The notes below the pieces were generated by a model. That model had not been told where the DNA came from. It made no database searches and worked only from the letters and a program-made list of their open reading frames with translations. Both the position numbers and the translations under genes were made by a program. From NCBI GenBank assembly GCA_029844215.1, contig CM056725.1, positions 32,084,485 to 32,148,484 on the forward strand: 64,000 nucleotides of DNA, given 5' to 3'. The DNA is from Przewalskia tangutica. Its lineage: Eukaryota > Streptophyta > Magnoliopsida > Solanales > Solanaceae. This document shows, in pieces, positions 36,032 through 49,539 of this stretch (the stretch's first letter is position 1; the number at the start of each line of letters is the position of its first letter).

Positions 36032-36808
36032 CGGTCCTTTGAACCGCCTATTTTTTCAAGTATATCCTTAACCCTCTAGAGTTTTGTATGTATTGATGTT
36101 ATGATGATGTGTTTAGTGTTATGTTTGGATAGCTTTGTGCAAAAATGTGATTTAGAAACCTGGTTAGTGAAAGAGGGTAAGCCTGGGGGTGAGAAAATGA
36201 TGAACCTTAGAATATTACAGTTGAAACCTTAGATGGAAGGCCGTCTTGAGTACAAGATTTTGCGGGTGATCTTTGTCAGAATATATAAGTATACGTGGAG
36301 TAATGGTGGGAAAATTCCTTGGGTGGTGTAAAATGGAAGTGGTAGCTTTCATGACCTGTATAGGTAAGATTGTTCCGGATCGGGGAACAAGTGCTTGATG
36401 CGTTAAGTGGGTCGGGTTGGGGCCATGTTGCGGGTCAACCCGTAGCCCGGTTTGGGGTTGGGTCAGTTCGAGGTGGTCCCGCTAGGTGGTAGGGTCACGA
36501 GGGTGCTAGGCCCAAGTTTAGATGACCATCGTATGAGTTCGTGGATATGTTCGACCAGAAGCGGATCGTGAAGGTCGGGAATGGCCTTAAGGAAGATTGA
36601 GGTTAGTAAGATGACCAAGTTTGGAGGTGGTGACTCCAAGGTTTTGGAACTGGCGATGATCGAAGTGTGTGGTACGTATACTAGAAGAGTTCAAGTGTTC
36701 GAGAAGGGCACGACGAGTAAGGAAGGAAGAGAATGTGTGTTATTTCGTGGCCAGGTGTGGCGTTGGCAACTTGATAGAAGAACTTTATCGTTATCCGTCT
36801 TGAGAAGG
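36032..36808 (+). other. Complex D 3' noncoding block
   Basis: It starts GCGGTCCTTTGAACCGCC, which is the gag/pol boundary sequence of F, then goes abruptly to AAGTATATCCTTAACCCTC. The block with the GGTCGGGTT motif and GGTAGGGTCACGAGGGTGC follows. Frames are interrupted, and I see no gene. It is shared in order with A, B and E. Confidence 0.75.
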
Positions 36809-36843
36809 AACATTCGGGACGAATGTTTCTAAGGAGGGGAGAA

Positions 36844-38526
36844 TGTTATACCCCGTATTTCCAGGGTATGTACGTGAGGGCGTACGTATAAAAATTTAAG
36901 CCTTAAGGTTGGCAAGGTTCGAAATTTGTACACAAGTACCGAAAAGAATCGTTTTTCGACGAAACGTTTTACTAAACTTGCGAAGGGAAAATTCCGGCTA
37001 TGTCATTTATAATTTTTGCGGATTTTTCCGAGAGACGAAACATTTTGGACCAACGGGAGGGTGACATGTGTCACCCTCACATTGGACGAGATTGTGGACG
37101 GCAAGGGCTAGCATTAGCACGTTTTTTGTGCCTTGTTTGTAGTCAAGGTTAGGTAGGATATTTGTGAGATATTTTGTGTAGTTGATGAACAAGTGGGACC
37201 CACTTACACATGTCCAAATCCCCACCCTACACTTGCCTAACACTTGTCTTGATCTTGGCCATTGGTTGGCCATTGCTTGACCTATAAATACCCCCTTAGT
37301 TGATGAGTTATTTCATCCACACTTGAGCAAATTCCAAGTCTAAAAATACTCCCTCCCTCTTGAGGTTTCGTCCGCCACACCCCCTCCCCCTTTGTGAGGC
37401 CCTTGGCCGAGAAACCCCCCCCCTAGCCTAGTTGTTTTCGAGAAATACACCCCCCTTTGTGGTATAGAAATACTTCTCCAAGTATTGTTATAATGCCAAA
37501 TACTCTAGCCCAAAACCTTTGTAGTATTTCCAAGTACCTCTATACGAAAAGCCCGTAAAAATACTATTATACTTCCTTTAGCCACTAAACGAAACCCCTA
37601 AGGAAAACCTTCATAGTCGGTTGAAGTGTTAAGTAGAAGTTGTGTAGAACTTCTAAGGGTTTCTGGGAGCGAATTGGAGCTAAACGTTGCTCAGGATCGA
37701 CATTATAACTTGGATAATTTTGGGCTTATCGAGGTAAATACTACTGTCCTTCTATTGTAATTGCAAATTACATACTGTAGTAGTATAGAAATGTATATAA
37801 GATTCATATAAGAGAATTGAACTGTAATAGAAGGATATTACAGATAAGACTTGAACTGAAATCACATCAGAAGAATATTTTAAGTAGAAGATTAAACTGT
37901 ACTTACATAGGACCGTATTTACAGTAGTCTTATAACCTTTATTGATTGACTGTTCTGCGAGTAGCATGTACTACTTGGAAGGTGGACAAGGCTAGCCGGG
38001 TTATAGCCGAGGAGCGTTTTGCTAATAGTCGATAATCGTCGCGAGGTATGTGATTCTTCCTATACTCTTGAGCATGATATTTTAAAAGAATATATATATA
38101 TATAGTACGGTAGACGTACGTGTGCTAACTGAACGTAATTGTACGGCAATGTCTTTTGACTTAAGCCTGAATAATATATATATATACAGTACGGTAGACG
38201 TACGTGTGCTAACTGAACGTAGTTGTACGGCAATGTCTTTTGACTTAAGCCTGAATAATAAGAATTTTGAAGTATTTCAAAAGAATTAAGAAACCTTTTT
38301 GAAAGAAGAGTAATGCTTGGTTTTAAAAGCTTAAGAGTTATACTAGCTTTATGGGAAGTTAGGTATAACGACTTAAGAGAGATAAAAAGAATGGTTTATT
38401 AATTTTAGAAGTTAAGAGACTTGATCTTAAAAGATAAGAGACTTGATCTTAAAAGATAAGAGACTTGACTTAATTATATTAATATGAATTTTGTGTGAAA
38501 CCTCATTCGTGAGTAATGAGTACTTG
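36844..38526 (+). repeat. Complex D, LTR 2, left part
   Basis: Near-identical to the first half of LTR 1 (palindrome 37057-37078, TATA 37283-37290, about 95-bp pair 38100-38260). It is cut after GTAATGAGTACTTG by element E and continues at 47637. Confidence 0.92.
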
Positions 38527-41500
38527 TGTTATACCCCGTATTTCCAGGGTATGTACGTGAGGACGTACGTAGAAATTTGAGCCTTAAAGTTAGGCAAGGT
38601 TCGAAATTGTACATATCTACCAAAAGGAGTCGTTTTTCGACGAAACGTTTCCACAGCTTTCGTAGGGAAAATTCCGGCTATGTCATTTATAATTTTTGCG
38701 GATTTTTCCGAGAGACGAAACATTTTGGACCAACGGGAGGGTGACATGTGTCACCCTCACATTGGGCGTGAGAAGTGGACGGCAAAGGCATCAATGGCAC
38801 GTTTTTTGTGTTGATTCTTGGTCAAGGGTTAGGTAGGATATTTTGGTGGTAGATGGATAAGGTGCACTTGGCTTGATCTTGGCCTTACACTTGCCTAACA
38901 CTTGGATGGATCTTGGCCATTGGTTGGCCATTCCTTGACCTATAAATACCCCTCTAAGTTGAAGAGTTATTTCATCCAAACTTGAGCAATCTATCTAAGT
39001 CTCAAAATACTCCCTCCCTCTTGTTCTTTCGTCCACCACACCCCCTCCCCCTTTGAGAAGGCCCCTTGGCCGAAAGTATTCCCCTCCCCCTTTGTAGAGG
39101 TTAGCCGTGGGGTACCCCCCCCTAGCCTAGTTGTCTTCGTATAATACCCCCCTTTGTGGTATAGAAATACTCTCCAAGTATTGTTATAATGCCCAAATAC
39201 CTCGCCCAAATACCTTGTAGTATTCCCAAGGTTACACTTATACAAAAGCCCTAAAATACTATTATACTTCCTCACCACAAAAACGAAACCCTAAGTAAAT
39301 CTTCACCCGTAGTTGAAGTTATAAGTATAAGTTGGTTAGAACTTCTAAGGGTTGGTTGGAGCGGGTCGGAGCGCACGGAGTAGGAGCTAAACCTTGCTCA
39401 GGATCGACATATAAACTCGGATAATTTTGGGCTTATCGAGGTAAACATTCTTAACCTTCTGTGGTATTTGGAAATTACATGTTGTAGGAGTATATAGTTA
39501 AGTATACTATATATAGAATTAATCATAGTTATGCGACAATGTCTTTTGACTTAAGCCTGAATAATACTTACGGCAATGTCTTGCGACTTAAGCCTGAATT
39601 TAAATAAGAGAACTGAACTGTAATTACATAGATCAGACATGAGACTTGTGTAGCATTACCGCGTGAGTTGAATTGGACACGTCCGGTTAGACGTGCAAAC
39701 CCCCCCCCCCCCCTGGTTGGCTTGGTAGTCGGCCTCGATAGCGGAGGAGATTACGCTGTGGGAAGGTGCCGAATTTTCTGTAGAATATTCTACATTGAGA
39801 TCTAGGATGTTAATAGGCGCCTTGTGGCCTCTATAGGTTGAAGTACTACGTGGCGTGATCTACTTGGCTTAAGGAGTAGCCGACGGTTTGAGGTACTTGG
39901 AGCACTTTGCTATTAGTCGATAATCGTCGCGAGGTATGTGAACCTCTTCCTATCTGTTCTAGCATGATATGTGTATAACTATGTAGTACGGCAGACGCAT
40001 ACGTGTTTAATGTATTTGATTGGTTTGAAACATAAAGTGTTATAACGGCTTTATGGGAAGTTGGTTATAATGACTTTATGTAGGTAAGAAAATGCTTTGT
40101 GGTTTCAAAGTGGTAACCGATTTGACTTATAACAGATTTGATGTGTAGTAACAAAGAACTTGAAGTGTTTCAAAAAGACCTTTTTGAAAGAAGAGTAATA
40201 CTTGGCTTTGAAAACATAAGAGTTGTACTAGCTTTATGGGAAGTTAGGTATAACGTCTTAAGAGTGATAAAAAGAATGGTTTATTGATTTTTAGAAGATA
40301 AGAGACTTGACTTAATGGTATTAATATGAATTTTGTTAAAAGTGTGAAACCTCATTCGTGAGTAATGAGTACTTGGTTTTAAAAGGAATAATGTTTTACT
40401 GATTTCAGAAATCAGAATGAGTATCGACAAACCACTGCAGTGTTAATAAAGGAAAATGTATTGAATAATGAAGTATGGTATTAAAACCGAGAAACCTCCA
40501 TCCGCATAGAAGCTAAGATGAGACAAAATTATATTACATTTCCTAGATCATGGCTGCTTAATAAGATTGATTATAAACAAGAATAACCTACTCACATATA
40601 AGACATATGTTTCTCAAAACGTTTAAAGGAGAATTATGTTTTAAAGGATTAAAACTATGAACTATGAAACCTTTTTCTAAAATGAGAAACTTGAGCATTT
40701 GAAATTAGGCAAAATTGAACGTTTGGAAAATAAGGTTGTTACTTGATTTTACAAAGGAAAGCATTTTGGTTTACTTAACAATGTTAGTCACTCATTTTTT
40801 TATACTACGGGTGTCGGGTGACCTTTGTAAAAGAAATGGATCTTTAAAAGGAATTTAACGTACGTAGTACTTTAGGGTTAAAACCCGGACTTTGGCATAA
40901 AATGAAAGTACTTTGAGTTGTGTATAACTTGCCTATGCTTGTTGTCGTGAAGCTTGCCTATGCTTGTTGTTGTGAAGCTTGCCTATGCTTGTTGTTGTGA
41001 AACTTGCCTAAGCTTGTTGTGATAGCCTTTGTTGTATTTCTGTACCCCGCGTCTCTCGATGGAGGGCCGGTTGATTTGTTATGAACGATTCTACACCGAG
41101 TCCCACGAGATGGGCAGGGACACGTATTTCATTTGATTATACACCGAGTCCCACGAGATGGGCAGGGACACGTATTCCATTTGATTATACACCGAGTCCC
41201 ACGAGATGGGCAGGGACACGTATTCCATCTGATTATACACCGAGTCCCACGAGATGGGCAGGGACACGTATTTCATCTGATTATACACCGAGTCCCACGA
41301 GATGGGCAGGGACACGTATTCCATCTGATTATTCACCGAGTCCCACGGGATGGGTCGGGACACGTATTTCATCTGGTTATCATACATGTCTCCTGCTTTA
41401 TATAGACTATTATGATTTCATTTACAGTCTTTTACAGTTTCACATACTTGGTACCTGTTAGACCGACCTCCCGGGGCCGCGTCACGCCGCAGGTGGAAGT

Positions 41501-41878
41501 ACATCGGTTGTGGATCCTCGCTCATAGGATCACAGTTCAGCGTGTCGGGAAGCCCCATTTCTTCGGAGGCTTATCTTTTGGTATGTTACCCTGAGTCTGT
41601 AGATTCTTATACATTCAGGGGTATGGCGGCCCCGTCCCATCATAGCCGTTGTAAAAATCTTAGAGGTGCAGTAGCATTGTTGTAAGTGTGGTTTGTAAAA
41701 GGATAACCGTCGGTATTTATGTATATATATGATGAAGGCAACTGCTTTTGGTTGGCCTGTTTATTTATCTTGTCTCTTAATTCATGTTCATGTTTTTATT
41801 TCCGATTTTCTCTGATGTTGTATCACTAGGGTGCCCGGGGTAAGGCACCAGTCACGGGCCCGGGTTCGGGTCGTGACA
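38527..41878 (+). repeat. Element E 5' LTR
   Basis: TGTTATACCCC to CGTGACA, 3352 bp. The U3 palindrome is at 38737-38758 and TATAAATA at 38941-38948. There is a C run near 39700-39715 that is absent from the other LTR, 27-bp TTGCCTATGCTTGTTG repeats at 40925-41030, and a 48-bp array at 41093-41380. Confidence 0.93.
41093..41380 (+). repeat. 48-bp minisatellite in element E 5' LTR, 6 copies
   Basis: ACACCGAGTCCCACGAGATG starts every 48 bp (41093, 41141 and so on). A period of 16 codons gives a spurious open frame repeating TPSPTRWAGTRI. The equivalent array in the other LTR is at 46860-47145, with single-base losses in several units. Confidence 0.95.
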
Positions 41879-44305
41879 AAAGTGGTATCAGAGCAGTTAG
41901 TCCTCGGAAAGTGTCTACAGACCGTGTCTAGTAGAGTCTTGATTATCGGTGTGTTGTGCACCACATCTATAATCAGGAGGCTATAGGACATTTAGGATTG
42001 GTTTCCATTCTTCTCATTACGAGATTGCCCTAGCCGCTGTGTGATAAGTTGGGCCCTCCGACGTATTCCTTTCCTTTACCGCTATGCCTCCGTAAGGCAA
42101 CCTGAGCCCGGATGGGCAAGGCAATCGAAGGAGTCGTTAGTGAGATACTGAGGAGTACGAGGCGCAGCCGGCCGCCTCGAGACAAAGCTTCCGACGGCGA
42201 AGTTCGCGACACCACCAAAGACCAAAGAGTTTAGAGCCGCAGCAGGATGCCGAGACTACGCACTGAGCCTCCTGCATCACACCGGAGCAGATGAGATGGG
42301 GTACAAGGAGATGGCCCGCCATCGCCGTGGTCGTGGCCGATATGAGGATAGGCCGGACGCAGCAGCCCACCCCAAGAGCACCGTAGTTCACCCCGAGCGC
42401 ATTTGAGGCTACGGACTTTACGAGTCAGAGCCCGCCGTTGTTCTATGGATCGAGAGCCGAGGATAACCTCGGGAGTTTATCCGACAATACTGGATCATGA
42501 GAGTGATCGAGTCTCGCAGGCGAGTCGGTGGTATTGAGTTGCGATCACCGCGTGATCTGCACCGATCGGGTTTGATTCGTGGGAGTTGTCGGGAAGAGCA
42601 TGCACTTCCACCCGTATGGGACGAAGTTCTCAAGGGCTTTTCTTGCACATTTTTTGCCCCCACAAATGAGGAGGCTCGGCAGATTTTTGACGTTGAGGCA
42701 GACGCGACGGTTAGAGAGTACAATGTGAGTTCGACTCATTAGCTCGGTATGTTCCACTGTGGTAGCCGATATGGAGGACGAGTACACCGCCACGTCACCG
42801 GTGGATGATTACTTAGCGAGGCTTGTACGGTGTAGCTCTTCAGCCGGGCATGGACCTTGCCCGCATGCAAGCTCATGCACTAGGATGTGAGGCACGGAGA
42901 GGTCGAGCGAATGACCGAGATCAGCAGAAGAGGGCCAGAACAGCAGGGTCCTTTGGTAACTTTCGAGGCGGACCGCCTCAGCAGCAGTCTAGTTATGTAC
43001 CTCCACCAAGATGCAGTGGTCCCCGCCGCCGACGCTCAGTGGTATTCGAGCCGGTCGAGCTCCGGCTTCGTTCACAGATATACATGGGTTCTAGCCACGT
43101 TCAGTGGTTTCCTCGGTGTGCACGATGAGCGCACGCCATCCCGGGAATGTCGCTTTTTTATCGGGTGCTTGTTTTTCCCGCGCCGCCGAGGGCCATATGA
43201 CGAGAAATGGCCCTAGTAGGAAGGATGCAAACAGAATGACTCACCACGTCGGTCAAGTGTGTTCATCGCCTTCTATGCATACTGCAGGCGTGCTTATGAT
43301 TAGAGTGGAGCGGTAGATTCAGGTATATCCTTAACCCTCTAGAGATTTGTATGCATGATATAATGACTTTCTTATTGTGTGCTACGTTCGGATAGCGTTA
43401 TGTTGGTTATGAGTTAGAAAGCATGGTTAGTTGAAAGGATAGGTATGGGGGCATGGAAAGTGTGAACCTTAGAATATTTCGTGTTGAGACCTTAGAGGTA
43501 AGGTCATCTTGAATAAAAGATTTTACGGTTAGTCTTTGTTGAAATACTTGGTTTGCGTATAAATGTGTTCTGGGATAAGTCCATGGGTAGTGTGGAATGG
43601 AAGTGGTAGCTTTCATGACCTGTATAAATAAGATTGTTCGGATCGGAAACAAGAGCGTGATACGTTAAGTGGGTCGGGTTGGGCCATGTTGCGGCCAACC
43701 CGCACTGCTTCGAGTGGGGTCAGCTCGGTGGTCCCGCCAGGTGGTAGGGTCACGAGGGTGCTAGGCCCAAGTTTAGTTGACCATCGTATGAGTTCGTGGG
43801 TGTGTTCGACCAGAAGCAGATCGTGAAGGCCGGGAATGGCCTTAAGGAAGATTGAGGCTAGTAAGATGACCAAGTTTGGAGGTAGTGACTCCAAAGTTTT
43901 GGAAACTGAAGTGTGGTACGTATACTAGAAGAGTTCAAGTGTTCGAGAAGAGTACGACGAGTAAGGGTAGAGGCGAGCATGTATTGCGAGCATAGATATG
44001 ATCATTTCTTGTAAAGGGAGAAGGTGCGAAGGATGTATATTTTAGACCTCAGGGATCGCATGCAGTCCGGTACCATTTGTTGGGTCGCCGGAGTGACATT
44101 AGAACCTCGCGGCAAAGTGACAAAAGTTTGTGATGTTAGAGGTGTTTCCTCGTGGACTTGGATGTAAGTAGTTGCGCGGGTGTTTCTGTGGCCAGGTGTG
44201 GCAGGATTTGTTCTCGTAAGTATAGTAGTGAAGACTATACTGGACAATGTTTGTTTTGAGGCTTAGAAGGAACATTCGGGACGAATGTTTCTAAGGAGGG
44301 GAGAA
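41879..44305 (+). mobile_element. Element E internal region
   Basis: Primer site 41883-41894 (perfect). Decayed gag is at 42084-43315, then GGTATATCCTTAACCCTCTAG, then the GTGGGTCGGGTTGGGCC block near 43670, then hairpin arms 44271-44278 and 44282-44289, then purine tract AAGGAGGGGAGAA. There is no pol. Confidence 0.88.
42084..43315 (+). pseudogene. gag: Element E gag (decayed)
   Basis: The start ATGCCTCCG is followed at once by TAA because CG is missing from the CCGCGTAAGG seen in D. Gag core pieces are visible at 42580-42760 (TFFAPTNEEARQIF region, an altered form of the FLPPQMRRARADRY motif of D), and the DQQKRARTAGSFGNFRGGPPQQQ linker is clear at about 42915-42990. The zinc-knuckle region near 43150-43215 is unrecognisable in any one frame. 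Many of the differences from D are short deletions in GC-rich spots. Confidence 0.75.
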
Positions 44306-47300
44306 TGTTATACCCCGTATTTCCAGGGTATGTACGTGAGGACGTACGTAGAAATTTGAGCCTTAAAGTTAGGCAAGGTTCGAAATTGTACATATCTACC
44401 AAAAGGAGTCGTTTTTCGACGAAACGTTTCCACAGCTTTCGTAGGGAAAATTCCGGCTATGTCATTTATAATTTTTGCGGATTTTTCCGAGAGACGAAAC
44501 ATTTTGGACCAACGGGAGGGTGACATGTGTCACCCTCACATTGGGCGTGAGAAGTGGACGGCAAAGGCATCAATGGCACGTTTTTTGTGTTGATTCTTGG
44601 TCAAGGGTTAGGTAGGATATTTTGGTGGTAGATGGATAAGGTGCACTTGGCTTGATCTTGGCCTTACACTTGCCTAACACTTGGATGGATCTTGGCCATT
44701 GGTTGGCCATTCCTTGACCTATAAATACCCCTCTAAGTTGAAGAGTTATTTCATCCAAACTTGAGCAATCTATCTAAGTCTCAAAATACTCCCTCCCTCT
44801 TGTTCTTTCGTCCACCACACCCCCCCTCCCCCTTTGAGAAGGCCCCTTGGCCGAAAGTATCCCCCTCCCCCTTTGTAGAGGTTAGCCGTGGGGTACCCCC
44901 CCCCTAGCCTAGTTGTCTTCGTATAATACCCCCCTTTGTGGTATAGAAATACTCACCTCGTATTGTTATCATGCCCACATACCATGGACCACATACCTGG
45001 TAGTATTCCCAAGGTTACACTTATACAAAAGCCCGTAAAATACTATTATACTTCCTCGATACAAAAACGAAACCCTAAGTAAATATTCACCCGTAGTTGA
45101 AGTTATAAGTAGAAGTTGGTTAGAACTTCTAAGGGTTGGTTGAGCGGCCTGAGCGCACGGAGTACGAGCTAAACCTTGCTCAGGATCGACATATAAACTC
45201 GGATAATTTTGGGCTTATCGAGGTAAACATTCTTAACCTTCTGTGGTATTTGGAAATTACATGTTGTAGGAGTATATAGTTAAGTATACTATATATAGAA
45301 TTGATCATAGTTGTGCGGCAATGTCTTTTGACTTAAGCCTGAATAATACTTACGGCAATGTCTTGCGACTTAAGCCTGAATTTAAATAAGAGAATCGAAT
45401 CAGAATTACATAGGTGTATTACGATGAGACTTGTGTAGCATCGTGAGTAGAATTGTACACGTCAGGTTAGGCGTGCAAACCCCTCGTTGGCTTGGTAGCG
45501 GCCTCGATAGAGAGAGATTACGCTGCATGTGGGGAAGGTGTCGCGAATTTTCTCAGAATATTCTACATTGAGATCTAGGATGTTAATAGGCGCCTTGTGG
45601 CCTCTATAGGTCAAGTACTACGTATGGCGTGATCTACTTGGCTTAAGGAGTAGCCGACGGTTTGAGGTACTTGGAGCACTTTGCTATTAGTCGATAATCG
45701 TCGCGAGGTATGTGAACCTCTTCCTATCTGTTCTAGCATGATATGTGTATAACTATGTAGTACCAGACGCATACGTGTTTAATGTATTTGATTGGTTTGA
45801 AACATAAAGTGTTATAACGGCTTTATGGGAAGTTGGTTATAACAGCTTTATGTAGGTAAGAAAATGCTTTGTGGTTTCAAAGGGTAACTGATTTGACTTA
45901 TAACGGATTTGATGTGTAGTAACAAAGAACTTGAAGTGTTTCAAAAAAAGACCCTTTTGAAAGAAGAGTAATACTTGGCTTTGAAAACATAAGAGTTGTA
46001 CTAGCTTTATGGGAAGTTAGGTATAACGTCTTAAGAGTGATAAAAAGAATGGTTTACTGATTTTTAGAAGATAAGAGACTTGACTTAATGGTATTAATAT
46101 GAATTTTGTTAAAAGTGTGAAACCTCATTCGTGAGTAATGAGTACTTGGTTTTAAAAGGAATAATGTTTTACTGATTTCGGAAATCAGAATGAGTATCGA
46201 CAAACCACTGCAGCGTTAATAAAGGAAAATGTATTGAATAATGAAGTATGGTATTAAAACCAGTAGAAACCTCCATCTGCATAGAAGCTAAGATGAGACA
46301 AAATTATATTACATTTCCTAGATCATGGCTGCTTAATAAGATTGATTATAAACAAGAATAACCTACTCACATATAAGACATATGTTTCTCAAAACGTTTA
46401 AAGGAGAATTATGTTTTAAAGGATTAAAACTATGAACTACGAAACCTTTTTCTAAAATGAGAAACTTGAGCATTTGAAATTAGGCAAAATTGAACGTTTG
46501 GAAAATAAGGTTGTTACATGATTTTACAAAGGAAAGCATTTTGGTTTACTTAACAATGTTAGTCACTCATTTTTATACTACGGTGTCGGGTGACCTTTGT
46601 AAAAGAAATGGATCTTTAAAAGGAATTTAACGTACGTAGTACTTTAGGGTTAAACCCGGACTTTGGCATAAAATGAAAGTACTTTGAGTTGTGTATAACT
46701 TGCCTATGCTTGTTGTCGTGAAGCTTGCCTATGCTTGTTGTTGTGAAGCTTGCCTATGCTTGTTGTTGTGAAACTTGCCTAAGCTTGTTGTGATAGCCTT
46801 TGTTGTATTTACGTACTCGCCGCCTCGATGGAGGGCGGTTGATTTGTTATGAACGATTCTACACCGAGTCCCACGAGATGGCAGGACACGATTTCATTTG
46901 ATTATACACCGAGTCCCACGAGACGGGCAGGACACGTATTCCATTTGATTATACACCGAGTCCCACGAGATGGACAGGGACACGTATTCCATCTGATTAT
47001 ACACCGAGTCCCACGAGATGGGCAGGGACACGTATTTCATCTGATTATACACCGAGTCCCACGAGATGGGCAGGGACACGTATTCCATCTGATTATTCAC
47101 CGAGTCCCACGGACGGGCCGACACGATTTCATCCGGTTATCATACATGTCTCCCGCTTTATATAGACTATTATGATTTCATTTACGCTTTTACGATTTCA
47201 CATACTTGGTACATGTCAGATCGACCTCGCCAGTGCGTTCATGCCGCAGGTGGAAGTACATCGGTTGTGGATCCTCGCTCATAGGATCACAGTTCAGCGT

Positions 47301-47636
47301 GTCGGGAAGCCCCATTTCTTCGGAGGCTTATCTTTTGGTATGTTACCCTGTGTCTGTAGATTCTTATACATTCAGGGGTATGGCGGGGCCCTGTCCGCCA
47401 TAGTCATTGTAAAAATCTTAGGTCCGTGAGTAATGTGGGCAGGGTTTGTAAAAAGGATAACTGTTCGGGTATTTATGTATATATATGATGAAGGCAACTG
47501 TTTTGGTTGGCCTGTTTATTTATCTTGTCTCTTAATTCATGTTCATGTTTTTATTTCCGCTGATTTTCTCTGATGTTGTATCACTAGGGTGCCCGGGGTA
47601 AGGCACCAGTCACGGGCCCGGGTTCGGGTCGTGACA
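44306..47636 (+). repeat. Element E 3' LTR
   Basis: This is the partner of 38527-41878. The palindrome is at 44516-44537 and TATAAATA at 44720-44727. The 48-bp array is at 46860-47145. It ends CGTGACA before the right ACTTG duplication. Confidence 0.93.
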
Positions 47637-49539
47637 ACTTGGTTTTTTAAAAGGAATAATGTTTTACTGATTTCGGAAATCAGAATGAGTATCGACAAAA
47701 CCACTGCAGCGTTAATAAAGGGAAATGATTTGACTAATTAAGTAATGATATTAAAACCAGTAGAAACCTCCATCTGCATAGAAGCTAAGATGAGACAAAA
47801 TAATATTACATTTCCTAGATCATGGCTGCTTAATAAGATTGATTATGAACAAGAATAACCTACTCACATATAAGGCATATGTTTCTCAAATTGTTTAAAG
47901 AGAATTATACTCTTAAGTGATTAAGACTATGAACTACGAAACCTTTCTAAAATAAGAGACTTAAGTACTTGAAATTAGGCAAACTTGAACTTAGGGAAAA
48001 GAATGTTGTTGAAAAGGAAGGTGTTTTGGTTTACCCAAAAAAAATGTGAGTCACTCTATTTTTATACTACGGGTATCGGGTGACCTTTGTAAAAGAAATG
48101 GATTTTTTTAAAGGAATCTAGCGTACGTAGTACTTTAGAGTTAAAACCAGGACTTTGACATAAAATGAAAGTACCTTGAGTTGTGTATAACTTGCCTATG
48201 CTTGTTGTTGTGTAACTCGCCTATGCTTGTTGTTGTGTAACTTGCCTATGCTTATTGTGACAGTCTTTGTTGTGCAAGAATCGTGTTTCTATACTACCGC
48301 GTCTCTCGATGGAGGGCCGGTTGACTTGTTGAGAACTTACTGACGCATCGCAGCGATGTGGAAGATTCCACGGGTATGCTTCCATTATTATTATTACATG
48401 GGCATGTCTACACCGATGATGGATTCTGTGGACATGTGACCATTATGGTTATTTATGGCGAAGTATCATGACTTACGGTTGTGATCGGGTGCGTAGCCTG
48501 TTTACTTGCCCCCGTCAGCTACGTGACGCAGGTGGATCTGGTATAGGTTATTGCACTTGCCACGTGTCGCCTTCGCGCGAAGTATCGTCACTTAAGGTTG
48601 TGATCTGGTGATTAGACGATTCACTAGCCCCGCCGCCACGTGGCGCAGAAAGAGGCGGTGGAGGCTAGTGCACTTGCCACGGTCGCCTTCGCGAGTCGGT
48701 GTTTGGATGGAGCCGTGACTTACGGTTGTGATCTGGTGCGTAGCCGATTCACTTGCCCCCGTCAGCTACGTGGCGCAGGTGGAGCTGGTGGAGGCTATTG
48801 CACTTGCCACGTGTCAGCTTCATGATATGGTTGTACAGTATTATTGGTACGGTCGGATCTGGTAGTTATACTTACCCCGTACGGTTTTTATGACACATGT
48901 GGGACCTGGTGTTCATGTATACTCCTTGGTGTTGTTATATCATAGATCACGGCGGTGAGAAAGGAATTCCACGGGCACGAGTGATGATTTGGAGGGCGTG
49001 AGTCCCTGACTTGATATGACTGTTTATATGTTGTGTACTGTAGTTTGGTTATCATACATTTCTCTTGCTTTATATAGACTATTATGATTTCATTTACTGA
49101 TTTTCGCCACATACTTGGTACCAGCATCGACTCCTGGGCCGCTCATGTCGCAGGTAGAGGTACATCGGTTGTCGATCCCCGCTTATAGGATCACACTTCA
49201 GCGTATTGGGAAGCTCCGTTCCTTCGGAGGCTTATATTTTGGTATGTTACCCTGAGTCTGTAGGTTCTTGTACATTCGTGGTATGGCGGCCACCCTGCTT
49301 ATAGTTGTTGTAAAAATCTTAGAGGTCCAGAGTGCACAAGTGTGGCGGTAAGGATTGTAACTGCTTCAAAGGTCGATATATATATATATTTGAAAGGCAA
49401 CCATTTTGGTTGGCCTATTTTCTTTATCTTGATCCATATCTATTTGTATGTTTAAGTTTTTATTTCCGGTTTTTCTCTCGATGTTGTATCACCAGGGTGC
49501 CCGGGTAAGGCTCGATCACGGCCCGGTTCGGTCATGACA
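47637..49539 (+). repeat. Complex D, LTR 2, right part
   Basis: This is the continuation of 36844-38526. It carries the 27-bp repeats (48185-48265), the about 110-130-bp array (48455-48825) and the CATGACA end at 49539. With E removed, LTR 2 is about 3.58 kb, like LTR 1. Confidence 0.92.

Larger units (their letters stand above)
34620..36843 (+). mobile_element. Complex D internal region 1 (gag only)
   Basis: It contains a perfect primer site (34624-34635), a leader, a nearly intact gag (34826-36031), the conserved noncoding block (GTGGGTCGGGTTGGGGCC near 36408), the hairpin (36809-36816 and 36820-36827) and a polypurine tract AAGGAGGGGAGAA next to LTR 2. No pol domain is present. The organisation fits gag-only terminal-repeat retrotransposons that depend on enzymes from a relative. 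Confidence 0.88.
38527..47636 (+). mobile_element. Element E: gag-only LTR retrotransposon inside D LTR 2
   Basis: LTRs at 38527-41878 and 44306-47636 enclose 2427 bp. The 5-bp duplication ACTTG (38522-38526 and 47637-47641) flanks it, and the two halves of D LTR 2 join perfectly across it when compared with LTR 1 (32722 onward). It is a close relative of D, distinguished by a 48-bp minisatellite. Internally it has a primer site, decayed gag, the conserved noncoding block, a hairpin and a polypurine tract. It is the youngest layer in this part. Confidence 0.95.

Noticed and set aside
41081..41461. 126-codon frame repeating TPSPTRWAGTRI, and the matching frames at 46849-47175
   Set aside because: A product of the 48-bp minisatellite of element E, whose period is a multiple of three.
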